NCBI RefSeq assembly: GCF_000002075.1
Contig: NW_004797323.1
Span: 1,422,333 to 1,486,332, forward strand
Origin: Aplysia californica
Lineage: Eukaryota; Mollusca; Gastropoda; Aplysiida; Aplysiidae
Length of the DNA stretch: 64,000 bases
Direction: 5' to 3'
Part shown: positions 22,048 through 34,264 of the stretch, piece after piece
Numbering within the stretch: the first letter of the stretch is position 1
Layout of the letters: every line of letters starts with the position of its first letter
Notes under the pieces: generated by a model
The model's input: the letters and a program-made list of their open reading frames with translations, nothing else
What the model was told of the DNA's origin: nothing
Databases searched by the model: none
Program-made: the position numbers and the translations under genes

Positions 22048-22431
22048 CAAGGGAGAAAAAAGAGAAGGGAGAATGAGGAAGAGAGGATTCTAAAGTTTAT
22101 TCATGTACTGTTGACATTGATGGCTAAGTTTATTTGTTCATGTAATCTTTATTGTATGTAAAGCACTTTGCACTTGCACAGTGGAGGGGATGTCGTACCA
22201 GTGCAATCCATTATTATTATTTCCAGAAATGGTATGGTTTATGTCGTTGGTTGCTACGCCCTTGAATATATTTCTTCTGGAGTCAGTGATTAGTTGTTTT
22301 TTTTACTTACACTACACAAATGAACGCACATGATATTAGTCTGAGTTGTCTGAAAAGAAAACAAAAAAACAGCTCAAATGGACTGTTCATCAAGTACAGT
22401 CTTTCTTTGGCTCACAGCCACAAAAATATAT

Positions 22432-22600
22432 TCAGTTGAAACTATCCAAGATGACTACCCATTGCCAAGGAGAAAAAAGTGGTCATCTTAGACAAGTGGT
22501 TCTTTTGGACAGTCTCATTTTAGTATAAAAAAATGCAAGGGGTGGGTAGAAGGTTGTTTGCACAGGCTGTTGTCTTGGAGAGGACAGATGGTTCGACTTA
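22432..22600 (+). repeat. R2 dispersed repeat, copy
   Basis: Has GAAACTATCCAAGATGACTA, CATTGCCAAGGAGAAA, CATCTTAGACAAGTGG and TTTTGGACAGTCTCATT in R2 order. Confidence 0.62.
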
Positions 22601-23204
22601 AATTCTATCATTTAGATTGTGAATGAGATGCTCAGTTTGTCTGTTGATTTGTTTGCCAGTGTCGAGCCTCTGATTGACTTTGCCATAGGCTTTATTTATA
22701 TGAATTTTTAATATGGCCAGATGGATCAAAGACAAATGGCTCCTGTTTTTAGATTTTAGTGGATGAGATTTATGTTTCGCTCATTTTTCTTTGCTGCACT
22801 TTTATGTAAATATGTTTGGTAGGAAGATTTGAACCTTTACAGTTTGATATAAATGTCTCCAATAAACATTTCCGCCCAGATACTTATGCAAGCATGGAAG
22901 TTACTGCAGTAAGGCTCCTGTGAATTCCGTTCCATTCAAACTGTTGAGACAAAGGGGACCACGTCAGAGTTTATCTGCTTGAGTTTTATTATATTAGTGA
23001 ATTTCATTTCTGTGTCTCTTGGATTGATTTATTCACATCAGTGTGAGTTCTATCGTTAAGCCAAGGAGTTACACTGTAAGTAAGAAAAAGAAGCAGTGTT
23101 GTTACCTGAGTATAATGCTATTGTGATTATTTTGTTAACTTCCCTGATTGTCGGGGACACCCCCCGGGAACAAGAAAGAAGAGAAGTTAGTGGTGGTGTG
23201 GACC
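22601..23204. other. Intergenic, nothing firm
   Basis: Contains an AATAAA at 22861-22866 that could end the sdk transcript. No gene or repeat recognised. Confidence 0.4.
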
Positions 23205-23312
23205 CCCCCCCCCCCAGTCTGTCTGTCTGTCTGTCTGTGCCTCTGTCCCTGTCTGGCCTTTCTCTCACTCTCTTTCTTTTCCCCTCTCTCTCTCTCTCTC
23301 TCAAAAAATGCA
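23205..23312. repeat. Compound simple repeat (C-run, CTGT, CT)
   Basis: A run of C is followed by (GTCT)n and (TCTC)n blocks. Overlapping open frames on both strands are low-complexity artefacts. Confidence 0.85.
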
Positions 23313-23937
23313 GGGCACATTCCCCCCAGCCCTTCATGGCACCATTCACGTGGGCCCATCATCGTCTGAAGTCACGCCACTCTGCAGTAACTACTTTTAA
23401 AACTAATTGAGTGCACAAAGTCCAGGGAACCCCTATCCTCCTGTGCATAGTATACATGATTATATACTTTACCTGAGATCACATATATTTGGTTTCATGT
23501 GACGGACCCACCTAGACATTGTAGGAAGTTGAAACTTGTGCTCTTAGTATATGGTCAACCTGTGATAAGACTGGCTATCCCACAAAATATCAAGTTTTAA
23601 AATATTTGACGAAGGGACAGTAAATTATTCATTTCATATGTATAGTCAAAGACAGGTCTGACTTTTGATAAAAAATGCTCCTAAAAATTTAAAAATAAAG
23701 CCGAACAATTGGTCAACGACCTGGTTGCTGCATGATGAAACCAGATAAGTTTATTTGCTTTTTCTGTAAAATTTGCTCGGCTGGAGTTACTGGTCTCATC
23801 ACAAGGATGGCAATATGTAACACCCCACACCCAGCACCAGTTGATCTTCTCACAATGACCGATGTGGTGAAGACAAGAATTTTGTTATACTTAAACATTG
23901 TAGTTTGTTCTTTAAAAATTTGAAAGTACATCGTTAA

Positions 23938-24019
23938 CACTTTGTCATCATATATTGGGGAAAATCCAAAGAAACTGGGTGGTAAACATCGCCAATCGGT
24001 GAGATGAGGCGGCAAAGTG
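23938..24019. mobile_element. Very short TTAA-flanked TIR element (piggyBac-like MITE?)
   Basis: TTAA on both sides (23934-23937 and 24020-24023). The left end is CACTTTGTCATCATA and the right end, reversed, CACTTTGCCGCCTCAT. Only 82 bp. The exact TTAA pair favours a piggyBac-type MITE, but its shortness keeps this tentative. Confidence 0.45.
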
Positions 24020-24023
24020 TTAA

Positions 24024-24894
24024 GGTATGTCGTAATCTAGACTTGTGGTTGATGCTGATTGGTTGCTTAGATTAGTGTAAGATGCCGTAGTCTTACACCG
24101 AGCTGTCAAGATACTTTGTTGATTTGAATGTTTGTGACACATGATCAGGAATTGATGACATTCAGGTCGTGTTTGTTGATTTACTCTAGCCACAGATACA
24201 AATAAAGGGGATGAAGGGAATATTGTATTGAAATCAGGGACGAATAGCTATTTTATGTCAATTTATCAGGCTGTTTTCAGCATTGGTCGAATTTGTTGCT
24301 TTTTTTCCCCCAACAAGAGTTGGTGGCTTGAATGAATGAGAGACAAGAGCGACGCAGCCGAAATGGATCACACTCATTACACTTGAGACGAAAGAGGTCA
24401 TTATTGAGTAAATTGATCGAAACGATAAGACAAATGCTTAAAATGTCGAGGTTTCAATCCAATACTTTGTTGTCAGTATCCTCATATGGGCTTTTTACTG
24501 TTACCCTCCCTTGAATTTCAGCAAATAGGAGATATGGGTATAATGAGATACTATGCTTAATCTGCTCAATCTCAGAATTGCTGAGTTTGACAGAACCGAG
24601 TACAATGTATATTCTTGTAAGATTGGAAATCTCCAAGTATCTACACATGAAATTATAAGTTTGATTGATAAGAAAGGGGGTCCTTTCTGAACAAATTCTC
24701 TCCCGAGAGCCTGCCTGTGGAATGTGATACTCTCTCAGGTTGTTAATAAGAATTTGTGTATTAAAATATGGCTGCAGATAATCTATATATATTGAAACTG
24801 ATGTTGTTTGTCTATATGTAGCATGTTGCATAGTGGAGCCCAGCTAGTATAACATTGTTAGTCATATTTCTGTAGGTATAGGTGTTCTGCTTAT
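24024..24894. other. Intergenic, nothing firm
   Basis: AT-rich sequence without a recognisable gene. Long frames here lack family signatures. Confidence 0.4.
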
Positions 24895-25200
24895 TATGAT
24901 ATATATGGGTCATATAAGCGCCAAAGATTAGAGGTGTGGGTGGTTTGAACCTTCTTTCCTATCAAATGTCTATCTTCCCTGTCTCTCCTTCTTTTTTGTG
25001 TTTGTTACTCTCTTTGTAACACCTCTAATCTTCGGCACTTTTATGACCTTATTGTGTTGCAAGTGCTGTAAAACTCTTACTAAAACTAAAATAAAAGATA
25101 GGAGGTGTTAATAGAATAAAGAGTAACAAACATAGAAAAGAAGGAGAAGAGACAAGACGATGGATGTTTGACCGGAAAGAAGGAGCAAAAACGGTGTGCC
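24895..25200. repeat. Composite of three R1 pieces in alternating orientation
   Basis: 24895-24936 is an R1 tail in - orientation (GGGTCATATAAGCGCCAAAG). 24937-25092 is an R1 body plus tail in +. 25093-25200 is an R1 body in - (GAAAGAAGGAGCAAAA end). The + and - bodies can fold back on each other. Confidence 0.7.
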
Positions 25201-25329
25201 TTAAGTCCGAAAATTTTATTTTACCTGTCTAGTCTCAAAGTTACAGTACATATGTGGGTGGACCTAAGGTTACTGTTAAGTGGGTGAGGGGGGTTTGTTT
25301 GCCAAAAGGTTTGGTGCGTGTCATTAAGT

Positions 25330-25760
25330 CAGATTTTCAGTGTCTGATTCTAACGATGTATCTGTCAAATTAGGTAAAAAAAACTTATTTTCTCTTAAAT
25401 TTATAATTTATGTAACACTCAACCATAAATAATCACCATTTGTGAACATATGATTGGAGGGCACCACTGGTAGGTCCTCCTTCTTTACTATCCTTCTGTT
25501 TTGTCTGTCTGTCTCACTTTTTCCAAGCACTAAATGACCATTATTGTGCTGATGAACTTCTCTTTACTCAAACTCAAACAATGTGTGATTCTATAATTAT
25601 CATAAGAAAAGCAAACACTCTTCTACACAAAATACTGAGCTATCCTGGAGGACAATAATAAAGAAAAGTATTAGACCTAATTTGGCAGAAACATGGTTAG
25701 AATTGGACATTGGTGATATAAGCCAAGGTACCTTGTTCAATTCTTGACTTATTATTATCA
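25330..25760 (+). repeat. Older dispersed repeat, copy 1, interrupted by R3
   Basis: The outer parts match 30290-30570: TAATCACCATTTGTG and TCTACACAAAATACTGAGC here against TAATTGGTGATTTGTG and TCTACACAAAATTTTGAGC there. The R3 copy at 25447-25580 interrupts it. Confidence 0.5.
25447..25580 (+). repeat. R3 dispersed repeat, best copy, nested
   Basis: Has GGAGGGCACCACTGGTAGGT, GTCTGTCTGTCTCACTTTTT, AAATGACCATTATTGTGCTG and CTTCTCTTTACTCAAACTC. It sits inside an older repeat whose other copy lacks it, so R3 was mobile. Confidence 0.7.
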
Positions 25761-25903
25761 AGAAGCTTGGCCATGAGCTGACTTTGGGCTTATATATTCA
25801 TGTTTCCCTCTGCTCCGATTCTGGGGTTGTTGGGAGTAAGTGCATACCTAGACTTTGTGGAGAGGAACAAAATCTCACAGTCTTGTCTAGTGGGCATTTT
25901 GCT

Positions 25904-26748
25904 TATGTAAGCGTGCCTGGTGAAAGGTACCAAAAGACGCATTTGTTCGAACCGAGATATCGGGCTTCAAAGGTCAAAAATAGAATTTTTGACAAAAACT
26001 AAGTTCCATTAAAAATGGATTCTTAAGCCATTAATATAGATATTTACAAGGAGTTGAGTTGCTTTTACTTTAAAATGCTTAGAGATGTTTTATAACCACA
26101 GGTATATTGCATAATCCCAAAAAGTGTGTGAGAAAATTGGTTTCAGAGTATACACTGCGGATGGATTCTCTAGTCCATTCATAAAGTCGACCCAATCACA
26201 TTGCATACCAAAAAATTTAGGTCTTTCTCTCTCCCCTGTCTAATGGCGAGTAGTGCGCATGAATATCTAGAATGTGTAAACATAGCGAAGCTTTGGGCAT
26301 CGACACCCTTTCGTCTTTTTGGAGAGCAAATTTTATCGCATATTTCTTCCCTGCGCAAACCGAAATCTAATTTCTTGAATATTCTTGCTCAAGGTGATGG
26401 CGAATTTGTTTTGAAGACGTAATATAAACATTTTGAAGCTTTTTAAAAATCTTAGCTGCATTTTAAAGTTGGTTTGCGAGGAGCGAATGGGTTGTCAAGT
26501 TGTCTCGAAGCGTAGATCTATCTATTTGAAGCAGAAACAAAGAAACTATAAAGCTATTTTTCTCAAAACTTTGTTTCCGTACCCTGCCTTACAAAATCAC
26601 CCATATCTCAAAAACTACGGAAGATATCTTAAAAATTCAAAAAGCATATTGTTCAGAAATAATTCCTTTACTTGAAAATAATTTTAAAAAACCCAGGGAT
26701 TCTTCAAAATATGTCATTTGGTACCTTTCACCAGGCAAACACATATAT
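25904..26748. mobile_element. TIR element with GCCTGGTGAAAGGTACCAAA ends
   Basis: GCCTGGTGAAAGGTACCAAA at 25915-25934 is repeated in reverse at 26717-26736. Looser similarity runs outward (TATGTAAGCGT against TATGTGTTT). The interior of about 800 bp has no recognised coding. The superfamily is not identified. Confidence 0.6.
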
Positions 26749-27002
26749 TGAGGTCCCCATGGCAGCCTGAAGTTGAAGAGCTGCTGTTCTATGGCTTCTG
26801 CTTGGGCAAAAATCTGAATTTTTATAAATTTATATTTTTTGCCCCATCAACCTAATGTACATCATTTTGACGATGTGCTGCTTTTACCGTGAGAGGGATA
26901 TAGTACAGTATCCCATTAGAAAGGTAAAAACATTAGCATGCAAGGGCAAAGGTCGTATTACGCATCAGATATTGATTACGATCAAAAGTAAGTAAGAGTT
27001 TT
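26749..27002. other. Intergenic spacer
   Basis: No feature recognised between the TIR element and the next R1 copy. Confidence 0.4.
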
Positions 27003-27172
27003 ATATCACTTGCAGCGCAAATGGGTCATATAAACGCCAAAGATTAAAGGTTTTAATAGTATTAGTATAAAGAGTAGTATACATGGAAAAGAAGGAGAGA
27101 CAACGATGACAGATGTTTGATAGGAAAGAAGGAGCAAACCACATCAGAGCACTTGCAAACCACCCACAGTAG
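27003..27172 (-). repeat. R1 dispersed repeat, copy
   Basis: On the + strand it reads GGGTCATATAAACGCCAAAG, then GAAAAGAAGGAGAGACAACG, GATGTTTGATAGGAAAGAAG and GCAAACCACATCAGAGCACT, the reverse complement of R1. Confidence 0.7.
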
Positions 27173-28059
27173 AATCTAAAGGGCAGAAACATGATGACAT
27201 TTAAGAGCAGCACATAGCTGCCTGAAAGATAAGGCATAGTCGTATGCTCCAAAGGAGCAAATCCAGTCATTTGCTTTTGAGGTCGTGCAGGGGAAAGCAA
27301 GAGAAGGAAAAGCAAAAATGTAGTGACAGTACTGACAAAAGAGTTTTATTTGATGAGGCAGGTTATGAGTTGACTCCACTGTGATATGCTTTCCTAATCT
27401 TCCATCCTCAAACATATTTTTAAGTACTTTTCCATGACAGAACCTTATTATGGGCACTTACTTCTGTGAACTGTTCATAGGTGCATTTTACATTATATAC
27501 AAATGAAATGTGTACATATTTTAAATCATTATGAGACTGCTGTGTTCCTGGTTATTTTGATGCAACTTAGGTTTGTTTGAAAATGCCATGAGAGAGTAGC
27601 AGTGAGTACATGCTCAATTTCACGACAATGGTACTTTGATTTGGGGATGAACGCGAGTGATATACTGATCAGTGTGTATGTGACAATGATCTTTTATCCC
27701 AAAATGGGATGTGAGAAGTCTATTTTCTCTATAGCTTTATCTTTTAATTTTGAAAACTATTGAGGACTTTAGCTAGCCAGTATTTTGTCAAAGAGCTGAT
27801 GAATCTACCCAGTTGTATGTTATTTTGTGTAGTCTTCTTGCAAGTGTTTGAAGAAATGAATTGTTCGATTGATTTTGTACATTTGTATTGACCATTTTTT
27901 TCTTCTGGAAACGATTGTTTTTTTTACCCTTACGTCTTAATGGTCCCTCCTAGTCTTAGTTGTCTCTAGTATGATTTTTCTCTCCTTAGGTTTTAAATTT
28001 ACCTCACGTAGGTGTAGAGTTGACTCTAGATCTTGACCTATCTGTCTCCTGTGTATAAA
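27173..28059. other. Intergenic, nothing seen
   Basis: AT-rich sequence with no gene or repeat recognised. Confidence 0.4.
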
Positions 28060-28285
28060 ATATTTTTCATGCCATGGGGATGACTTTAAGACTGTACAAC
28101 ATTATTTTGCTATGGCATTGGCCTTAGAATGTCACAACATTATTTTGCCATGGCGATGACCTTAAGGTGACACAACACTATCTTGCCATGTTGATCGCCT
28201 TAATATGACTCGATGACATTTTGTCTTAGTGATGACCTTAAGATGACACATTTTTTTTTTTATTGTCGTGATGACTTGATGTTGT
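28060..28285. repeat. ~44-bp minisatellite
   Basis: About five diverged units of ATTTTGCCATGGCGATGACC followed by TTAAGATGACACAACATT. It is the longest minisatellite in the intergenic region. Confidence 0.65.
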
Positions 28286-28379
28286 ATTAATGATAATAAT
28301 AATTTAAAAAATCAACTGGTTGGTGTAAGTAATTTTGAAAAGTGATGAATAATGGAGTCTTACACTGAGCTATTGAAAT

Positions 28380-28690
28380 AATAATAATTATTGATTGCAT
28401 TTCTACAATGTATGTCCCTGCTCAACAGTAGACTCTATGCACCTTGCAATTTATTATTATCATGAAAGGCTCTTTGACGTTCCAAAACATCCTGATCATT
28501 CAATACAAGCTGCCATCTTACCGCCTTTCAAACATTAACTAGGCCTTTCTCTTTCTTATCTGAGTGACCATTCTCACGATGATGAAGGGAGGAAAATTTG
28601 TGTAAAGTGACAGGCCCTGGACTTGAATTTAACACTCAGCCTAAGGCTCGCAAGTCTGGCAACTTAAGTACCCGACCACCCACATTTGAC
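28380..28690 (-). mobile_element. tRNA-derived SINE (family B), decayed copy
   Basis: Read on the - strand: a head-like GGTGGTCGGGTACTTAAGTT, a body CACTTTACACAAATTTTCCT and a tail GCATAGAGTCTACTGTTGAG ending in (ATT). It is the same family as 17873-18220, much diverged. Confidence 0.65.
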
Positions 28691-30289
28691 ACTCTAGACT
28701 ACCCATTTAAGTTTTAACCATCTGTGGTGTCAGGGAAGTTGATAGTTTTCACTAGGAGGAGTCAATAAAATTCTTGAAAACGCTGTTAGCCTAAATCAAT
28801 TCCAATTATCTTGTAGCCGTACATTTTCTGCAAGCTAGATGGCTTGGCAAAATTATACTAACTGGCAAAAATACTTTTTGGCATTCTCTTGGTCTTGAAG
28901 GGCTTCTGTAGCCATTTACTATATTTTGGAAGGGAGGGGGTTTGAAAGTATACTTTTCTATAACTAAACCTTACTAAGAAGACTGTTAATATTCAAAGAA
29001 AATTTACCTACATTGCTAATTAACTAAGCAAAATGCCGATGAGATATATTTGGAAATAGAAGAAGAAGCATCGTATGTAGAATGCCACTACACTAACTTC
29101 AAAAATGTGCTCAGAGCACTGTTTTTACTGAGTTATGCCACTTGGGGAGTCTAGTGAAATAGTCTAGCTCCTCATCTTGCGTGTGAAAGAAATGAGTTTG
29201 ACAACTATTTTTCTGCTACGATGTATCCCCTGCAACCTGGGACAGCCCTGACAAGTAGGGTTGAAGCAGCTGCACTCCTAAAACTACATTGTATTGGTTG
29301 AGGTGTAAAACATTTACTACGGGAAGTTCTAGAAATATGTTTACGGCCAGGTTTTATCTTTATTTACCTTCCACAAGCAACGCTATGCGCTCTCCCTTGC
29401 TGGGACATATAGTGGTAGATGGAGCAAGCTTTCCTACCTGCTTTTTATTAGCTGACGAGATAATACTACCTGTATTAATAATAACATTAACATATTGCAA
29501 GAAGAGATTTGCATTTCAAACATATTGCTTCACATTAGCATCACTTGCCAGTTACAGTCTGTCTAAAGGTATTATTGACCACAAAAGTCTGAGAAATTCA
29601 AAAATATTTCTTGAACAAAAATTTTATAGCATTTTGGAGCACTGGTATTCCACTGTTATATAACATTTTGGGGAATCGAAGAAGAATTTGAACTTTTTAA
29701 TGATAATTTTTCTGCTTCACAGAATCACCAACCACTTTCAGTATGTGCACACTCTACGTCATGGAGCCCCTAACAATATATGTATGTTCTGTTTGTCTCA
29801 TGGTATCACTGAGCACTAGAAGTGCCTGTACTGTTCACCTCACGATACCCTTGTGAACATGATGTACTGAAATACTCCTGAAAAATTGAAGTTTAGGGGG
29901 GAAAAATCGTAGTCTCCAGAACCCCTGTAGAGTAAACTAATGTTTCAAACGTTAAAATAGCGAATGAATATCTATAAATGTGTATTTTAACATCATTTAC
30001 GATTTCACAAAAATATTGCAAATAAACCAGTGTGCTTCCATGTCATTTACAATAAGTTGCGTAAGACTGATGGAAATGAAATTCAAGAAAACAATACGAT
30101 TCTATGCTAATCTGATATAGGTTCGTCATTGGACAAAAAAGATAAGATTTTATTTGGAATATTAGGCAGGTCTGTGAGAGGATGATTTACTCATGATTTA
30201 CTGGAGGGTTCTCAATAGTTTCCAGTTTGTAGCTTAGGACCCTCCCTTGGCTGGCCATTTAATTCTAATTGACAGTTTCAATCCTGCAG
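28691..30289. other. Intergenic, nothing seen
   Basis: AT-rich. A frame of about 124 codons near 29289 lacks any recognisable motif. No gene called. Confidence 0.4.
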
Positions 30290-30570
30290 GGAATGTATAA
30301 TGCAGTCACATATCATTCACATATCGTCTCGTCGGTGTCCGACTATATAACCATGTTTCTGCCAAAGTAGGTAAGAAACATTTTTTTTGGTCTCAAATTA
30401 TGTTATTCACAACTGTAAGTATAATTGGTGATTTGTGTATTAAAATAAGTAAAAAGTACACTCTACACAAAATTTTGAGCAATTTTGGAAGATACTAATA
30501 AAAAAGAAAAAGAAATCTCCCCCCCCCAAATGTTTGACCTAACTTAACAGATGCATGGTTTGCTTCAGAC
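30290..30570 (+). repeat. Older dispersed repeat, copy 2
   Basis: Matches the flanks of the R3 insertion at 25330-25760, in particular the TCTACACAAAATTTTGAGC region and the following GAAGATACTAATAAAAAAG. It marks the empty-site state of that insertion. Confidence 0.5.
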
Positions 30571-31133
30571 ATGAAAAATATCATTTTCCTACTGGTTGCC
30601 ACGTACCCTTTCACGGCAGTGTGATCTAAGGAAAGTATGGTAACGAAGAGCGTAAGTTTCAAGTCCAGTTTAGCTCCCTATTCTGAAGTGCTTGACGTAG
30701 TGTGTAACATCCAGTTTTGAAATGTATCTACGTCTTATAGAAACAGGAAACGGCGGGTTGTATTCTTATTGACATGGTGTGGGGTGAGGGGTGAGGGGTC
30801 ATATTTTACTTTAACCTGTTTCCCTAAGGAGACAATGTCCAACTCGGCTGAGCCGAGGAAGTGAAGATTACTGCCTGCTGTCTTACCGCTAGGCTTGGAT
30901 GCCTCACAGGTACCCTCCAGGTTTATGGAGGCCTGACCCACATGGTCCTGTGCAACATGTTCTCTGCTGGTTACGCATATATATTTTATATTCTGCTGTT
31001 TGAGACTGAATATTTTGTCACATATTATGTCATATCTTGTGCATGCGCATCAATGGACAATAAACACAAAACCAATGATTTATATCTGGTGTTGTTCAGT
31101 CAAAATTATCTTTTTATTGTGTACATAGCGTAA
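30571..31133. other. Intergenic, nothing seen
   Basis: No gene or repeat recognised up to the TTAA-type element. Confidence 0.4.
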
Positions 31134-31432
31134 CCCTTTGAGCCCTACCCCGGTGGCTCATAAAACCCCTGTATACTTAGCCCATGGTACACCGGTGAGC
31201 GAGACCCTATCCCCTGCCCACCTGGAACAAGACTCCCACAGAAAACTGTTTACTACACAGGATGTTTTCGATTAATTTGTAGATCTTTCTGAATTAGATG
31301 TTGGTAATGTTGAGGACTACCTTGAGTGGGATGTGGAATGTGATTCTGGCGATGATATGAATGAAGGCGTGAATCACTCAGGAGCTCAGGCAGAGGGGCA
31401 CAGAAGCCTCAGGAGGTCCAGGGCTCAAAGGG
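31134..31432. mobile_element. piggyBac-like MITE (CCCTTTGAGCCC ends)
   Basis: The left end is CCCTTTGAGCCCTACC and the right end GGTCCAGGGCTCAAAGGG, flanked by GTAA on the left and TTAA on the right, i.e. a TTAA target with one change. The interior still reads like an acidic N-terminus (LSELDVGNVEDYLEWDVECD), as in many piggyBac transposases, so it may be an internal-deletion derivative. 299 bp. Confidence 0.7.
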
Positions 31433-33474
31433 TTAAATGTCGATGAGAAATTGCAACACATTTTTCAAATATAACCGTTTGGAGTGCCAGTTTCCCATTT
31501 GTTATTTAATATTAATTTGGGAAATCAAAGAAAAATTTGGGACTTCTTAATTTAATGCCCCAATAAAATCAGTGCCTTTCTTTGCACTTTTTGATCAACT
31601 GCACCAAAAAGAGTCCAAAGTTTACGCCATATTCCTACAAAATTTAAGAATCTGAATTATACAAAGAAGAATTTTGACTGAAGCATTCAGAATCACATGA
31701 ATAAACCAGCAGTATGCTTCATATTATTCGTAGCTTAATATACTCTGATTCAATGAAAGGAGATGTAATCCGCATCTTTATATTCAGTAAAACAATTAAC
31801 TTGGATTCATTGAATACATAAATGAGCAAGCTCGGATTCAAAGAAATAGTTTGTAGTTGCAGGGTGAACAGTCCCCGCTGCCATGACTTCGCTCATTTTC
31901 CTCTTGCAACGAACCCTATCTGTTCCTGGAAACCATTCATGGAACCTGCATTATGAACCATTATTCACTTAGTCTATTGTTTATATCTTATGCTACCAAT
32001 CAGCCACCTTCTTTCATACCAACACACGCGTTGTTGGCAGGTGCATGTGTCTTAGCCTGTGTCAAGGTCGGACGGGCAGCCAGCACACTCGTGACTGTGT
32101 GTACGTGTGTCTTGGGGAAGGGGGAGGGGGCACAAGCAGCCTAGGCATTTTTCCCCAGCTACCAATCAATACTACAATGATAAATGATAAGCTAGTTTTG
32201 ATATAGATCTACGTAATGAATTACGCGTTCCGCGCTTGTCTTTGTAATCAAATGTTGGCGTATGCTAAGCTCTACATAGCAACACAACTTGTTTGGCAAG
32301 CAATACATCATAAATGACACAGGGGTGCATTTGAATGAATTGGCCCTTTTGCACAGTAGGCCTATGTGCTTGGTAGAGTTCACGGGTATTTTCTTGAACT
32401 TTTTCAGCATTTCTGTGGTACGGTATCAAAGAAACGAAAATGCCTGTCATTAAATTGAAACCAAAACCACTTTTGATTAAAGTCGAAAAGGGGAAAAAAA
32501 CCCCAGGCATTTCAGGGTGGCCTACAACTTATTACTTCACTTTATACATTACTTGCTCAGTGCCTGTAATTATCTACAAAAAAAACTCACGTTCGCTATG
32601 ACGAACACTCAGATTCAACTAAATTGAAGGTCGGGCCCGAAGACTTAGTTGAATCAGAGTTCTACTGTATCTATATGCATCAAGCATTGCCTCAACTCAA
32701 GATTCATGCAATAACGGGTTTACCAACTGGGCATGACCACCAAAAACATAGGTGGTTATCTTGAAAAAGAAAGCATTTAATCTGGAGAGAAAACCTTGGA
32801 GGAATTTGAGTTGAGGCAAGCACTCAAGTTACAGGGGACAAAAAAAAAATACTCTGCACACCATCCAGAGTAATCAGAATGTCTTTTATTCATAGCAGTT
32901 GACTAAGCAGTATGGTCCCATAAATAATTCAAGAGATACAGCATTGAATTATATACAATTCAGGAATGGGAAAAGCAGATGTGTCAAGTTCGCAGGAGAA
33001 TTGAAGAAACAGGATCAGAAAATGGGACAGGAAGAACGACACCTTTACCTCTTCTTTCAATTTTGAAAGTCCATTGCTAAGCAGTTCTTATTAAGGAAGG
33101 ATCTAACAACAACAAATGGGTGAACATTTATATTTGAACAATAGCAACAATAGCATATAACTGTTCGTAATAATAACAAGGTAAGAAGGAGAAAACAGTG
33201 TCGTATTACCATTACTACATATGACAAATCTATACATGATTTATACATTCTGAACACACAGGCTCGAGCAGCCAGCACACTGTACAAAACGTCCAAGACT
33301 CTACACATGATGAAGTCGATAATCCACACTCAGAAAAGAGAAGGCGATCATACAAGCTATAAAATGTTTTTTAAAGTTTTCATCCCTTTCATCAAGGGAA
33401 ACAGCAACGCTACAAATCTAACTGGATGACATATTAGCTATGTCTCAGTAACATTCGTTTTTAGTTCTAATAAA
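31433..33474. other. Intergenic; possible small TIR remnant
   Basis: An inverted pair (GATTCAACTAA near 32610, TTAGTTGAATC near 32646) ends in CAGAGTTCTACTGTAT, which looks like one end of a TA-target element. No partner end was found. Otherwise nothing seen. Confidence 0.35.
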
Positions 33475-33637
33475 AGTTTTATGGAGCTTTATACTTAAAA
33501 CTGAGTGACGAAGATTAGAGGAGTTACTAGAGAGTAACATACAAAGAAAAGGAAGAGGAGAGACAAGGAAGATAGATCATAGTTTGAAAGAAAACAAGGA
33601 GCAAACCACACCTGCCCACTCATTAACCACCAACTCT
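33475..33637 (-). repeat. R1 dispersed repeat, copy
   Basis: Reverse-oriented R1: GATTAGAGGAGTTACTAGAG, AGTAACATACAAAGAAAAGG and GGAGCAAACCACACC in order. Confidence 0.65.
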
Positions 33638-34264
33638 CAGTAACATTAACATGGAGAAGCGTATTTTCCAAATGTCCAGTCAAGAGAGGAGTCTATGGTC
33701 CATTTATCATTATAAGATACAATTCTGCTAACAGCCTGAACAACCCTTGCTCCCATATTATCATATCACATATCTACAACATAAGAACCCTCGTCCCAAA
33801 ATTGCACAACAAAACACAGAGCAATAAGTTCTTTATATCCACATGCTTCATTATCAAACATGAACTTGCGGTAGCTAACAAGGTCTACAACTTCTCTTCC
33901 ACTTCCTCTTCGCATGTTGAAAGTCAACATCAGTCCATGGTGAACAAACTATTAGTATCATTATTATTACCAATAATTATACACTGTGCAAGAAGAGATT
34001 TGCTTTGTGACCATATACACTTCCTTGATATCATAACCCTTCAGACAAAACAACACACACAACAGGATAATTACATTGAAAGCATTGCAAGCATTATGAA
34101 TAATAAACTGGTGATTTACAGGAGAATATGCACATATTAAATATTTGTTAATACTACAACTTACCTTTTATCAAAGCTAATGACTAACTACAGGGTGTCT
34201 TTTAATAAAAAGAGGGCCCATGAAAAAAGACAATAATTTTGTCATATATGTACCATTTAAAAAG

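Noticed and set aside
21756-22161. Long frames on both strands
   Set aside because: They are translations of the (GT)n microsatellite.
22861-22866. sdk polyadenylation signal
   Set aside because: A plain AATAAA nearly 3.7 kb past the stop; no supporting context, so noted only as possible.
23713-24015. 100-codon - strand frame
   Set aside because: No recognisable motif, and it overlaps the TTAA-flanked repeat.
29289-29663. 124-codon + strand frame
   Set aside because: No domain, no splice or codon support, AT-rich composition like its surroundings.
32575-32670. Small TA-target MITE ending CTACTGTAT
   Set aside because: Only one end and an internal inverted pair are visible; the partner end was not found.
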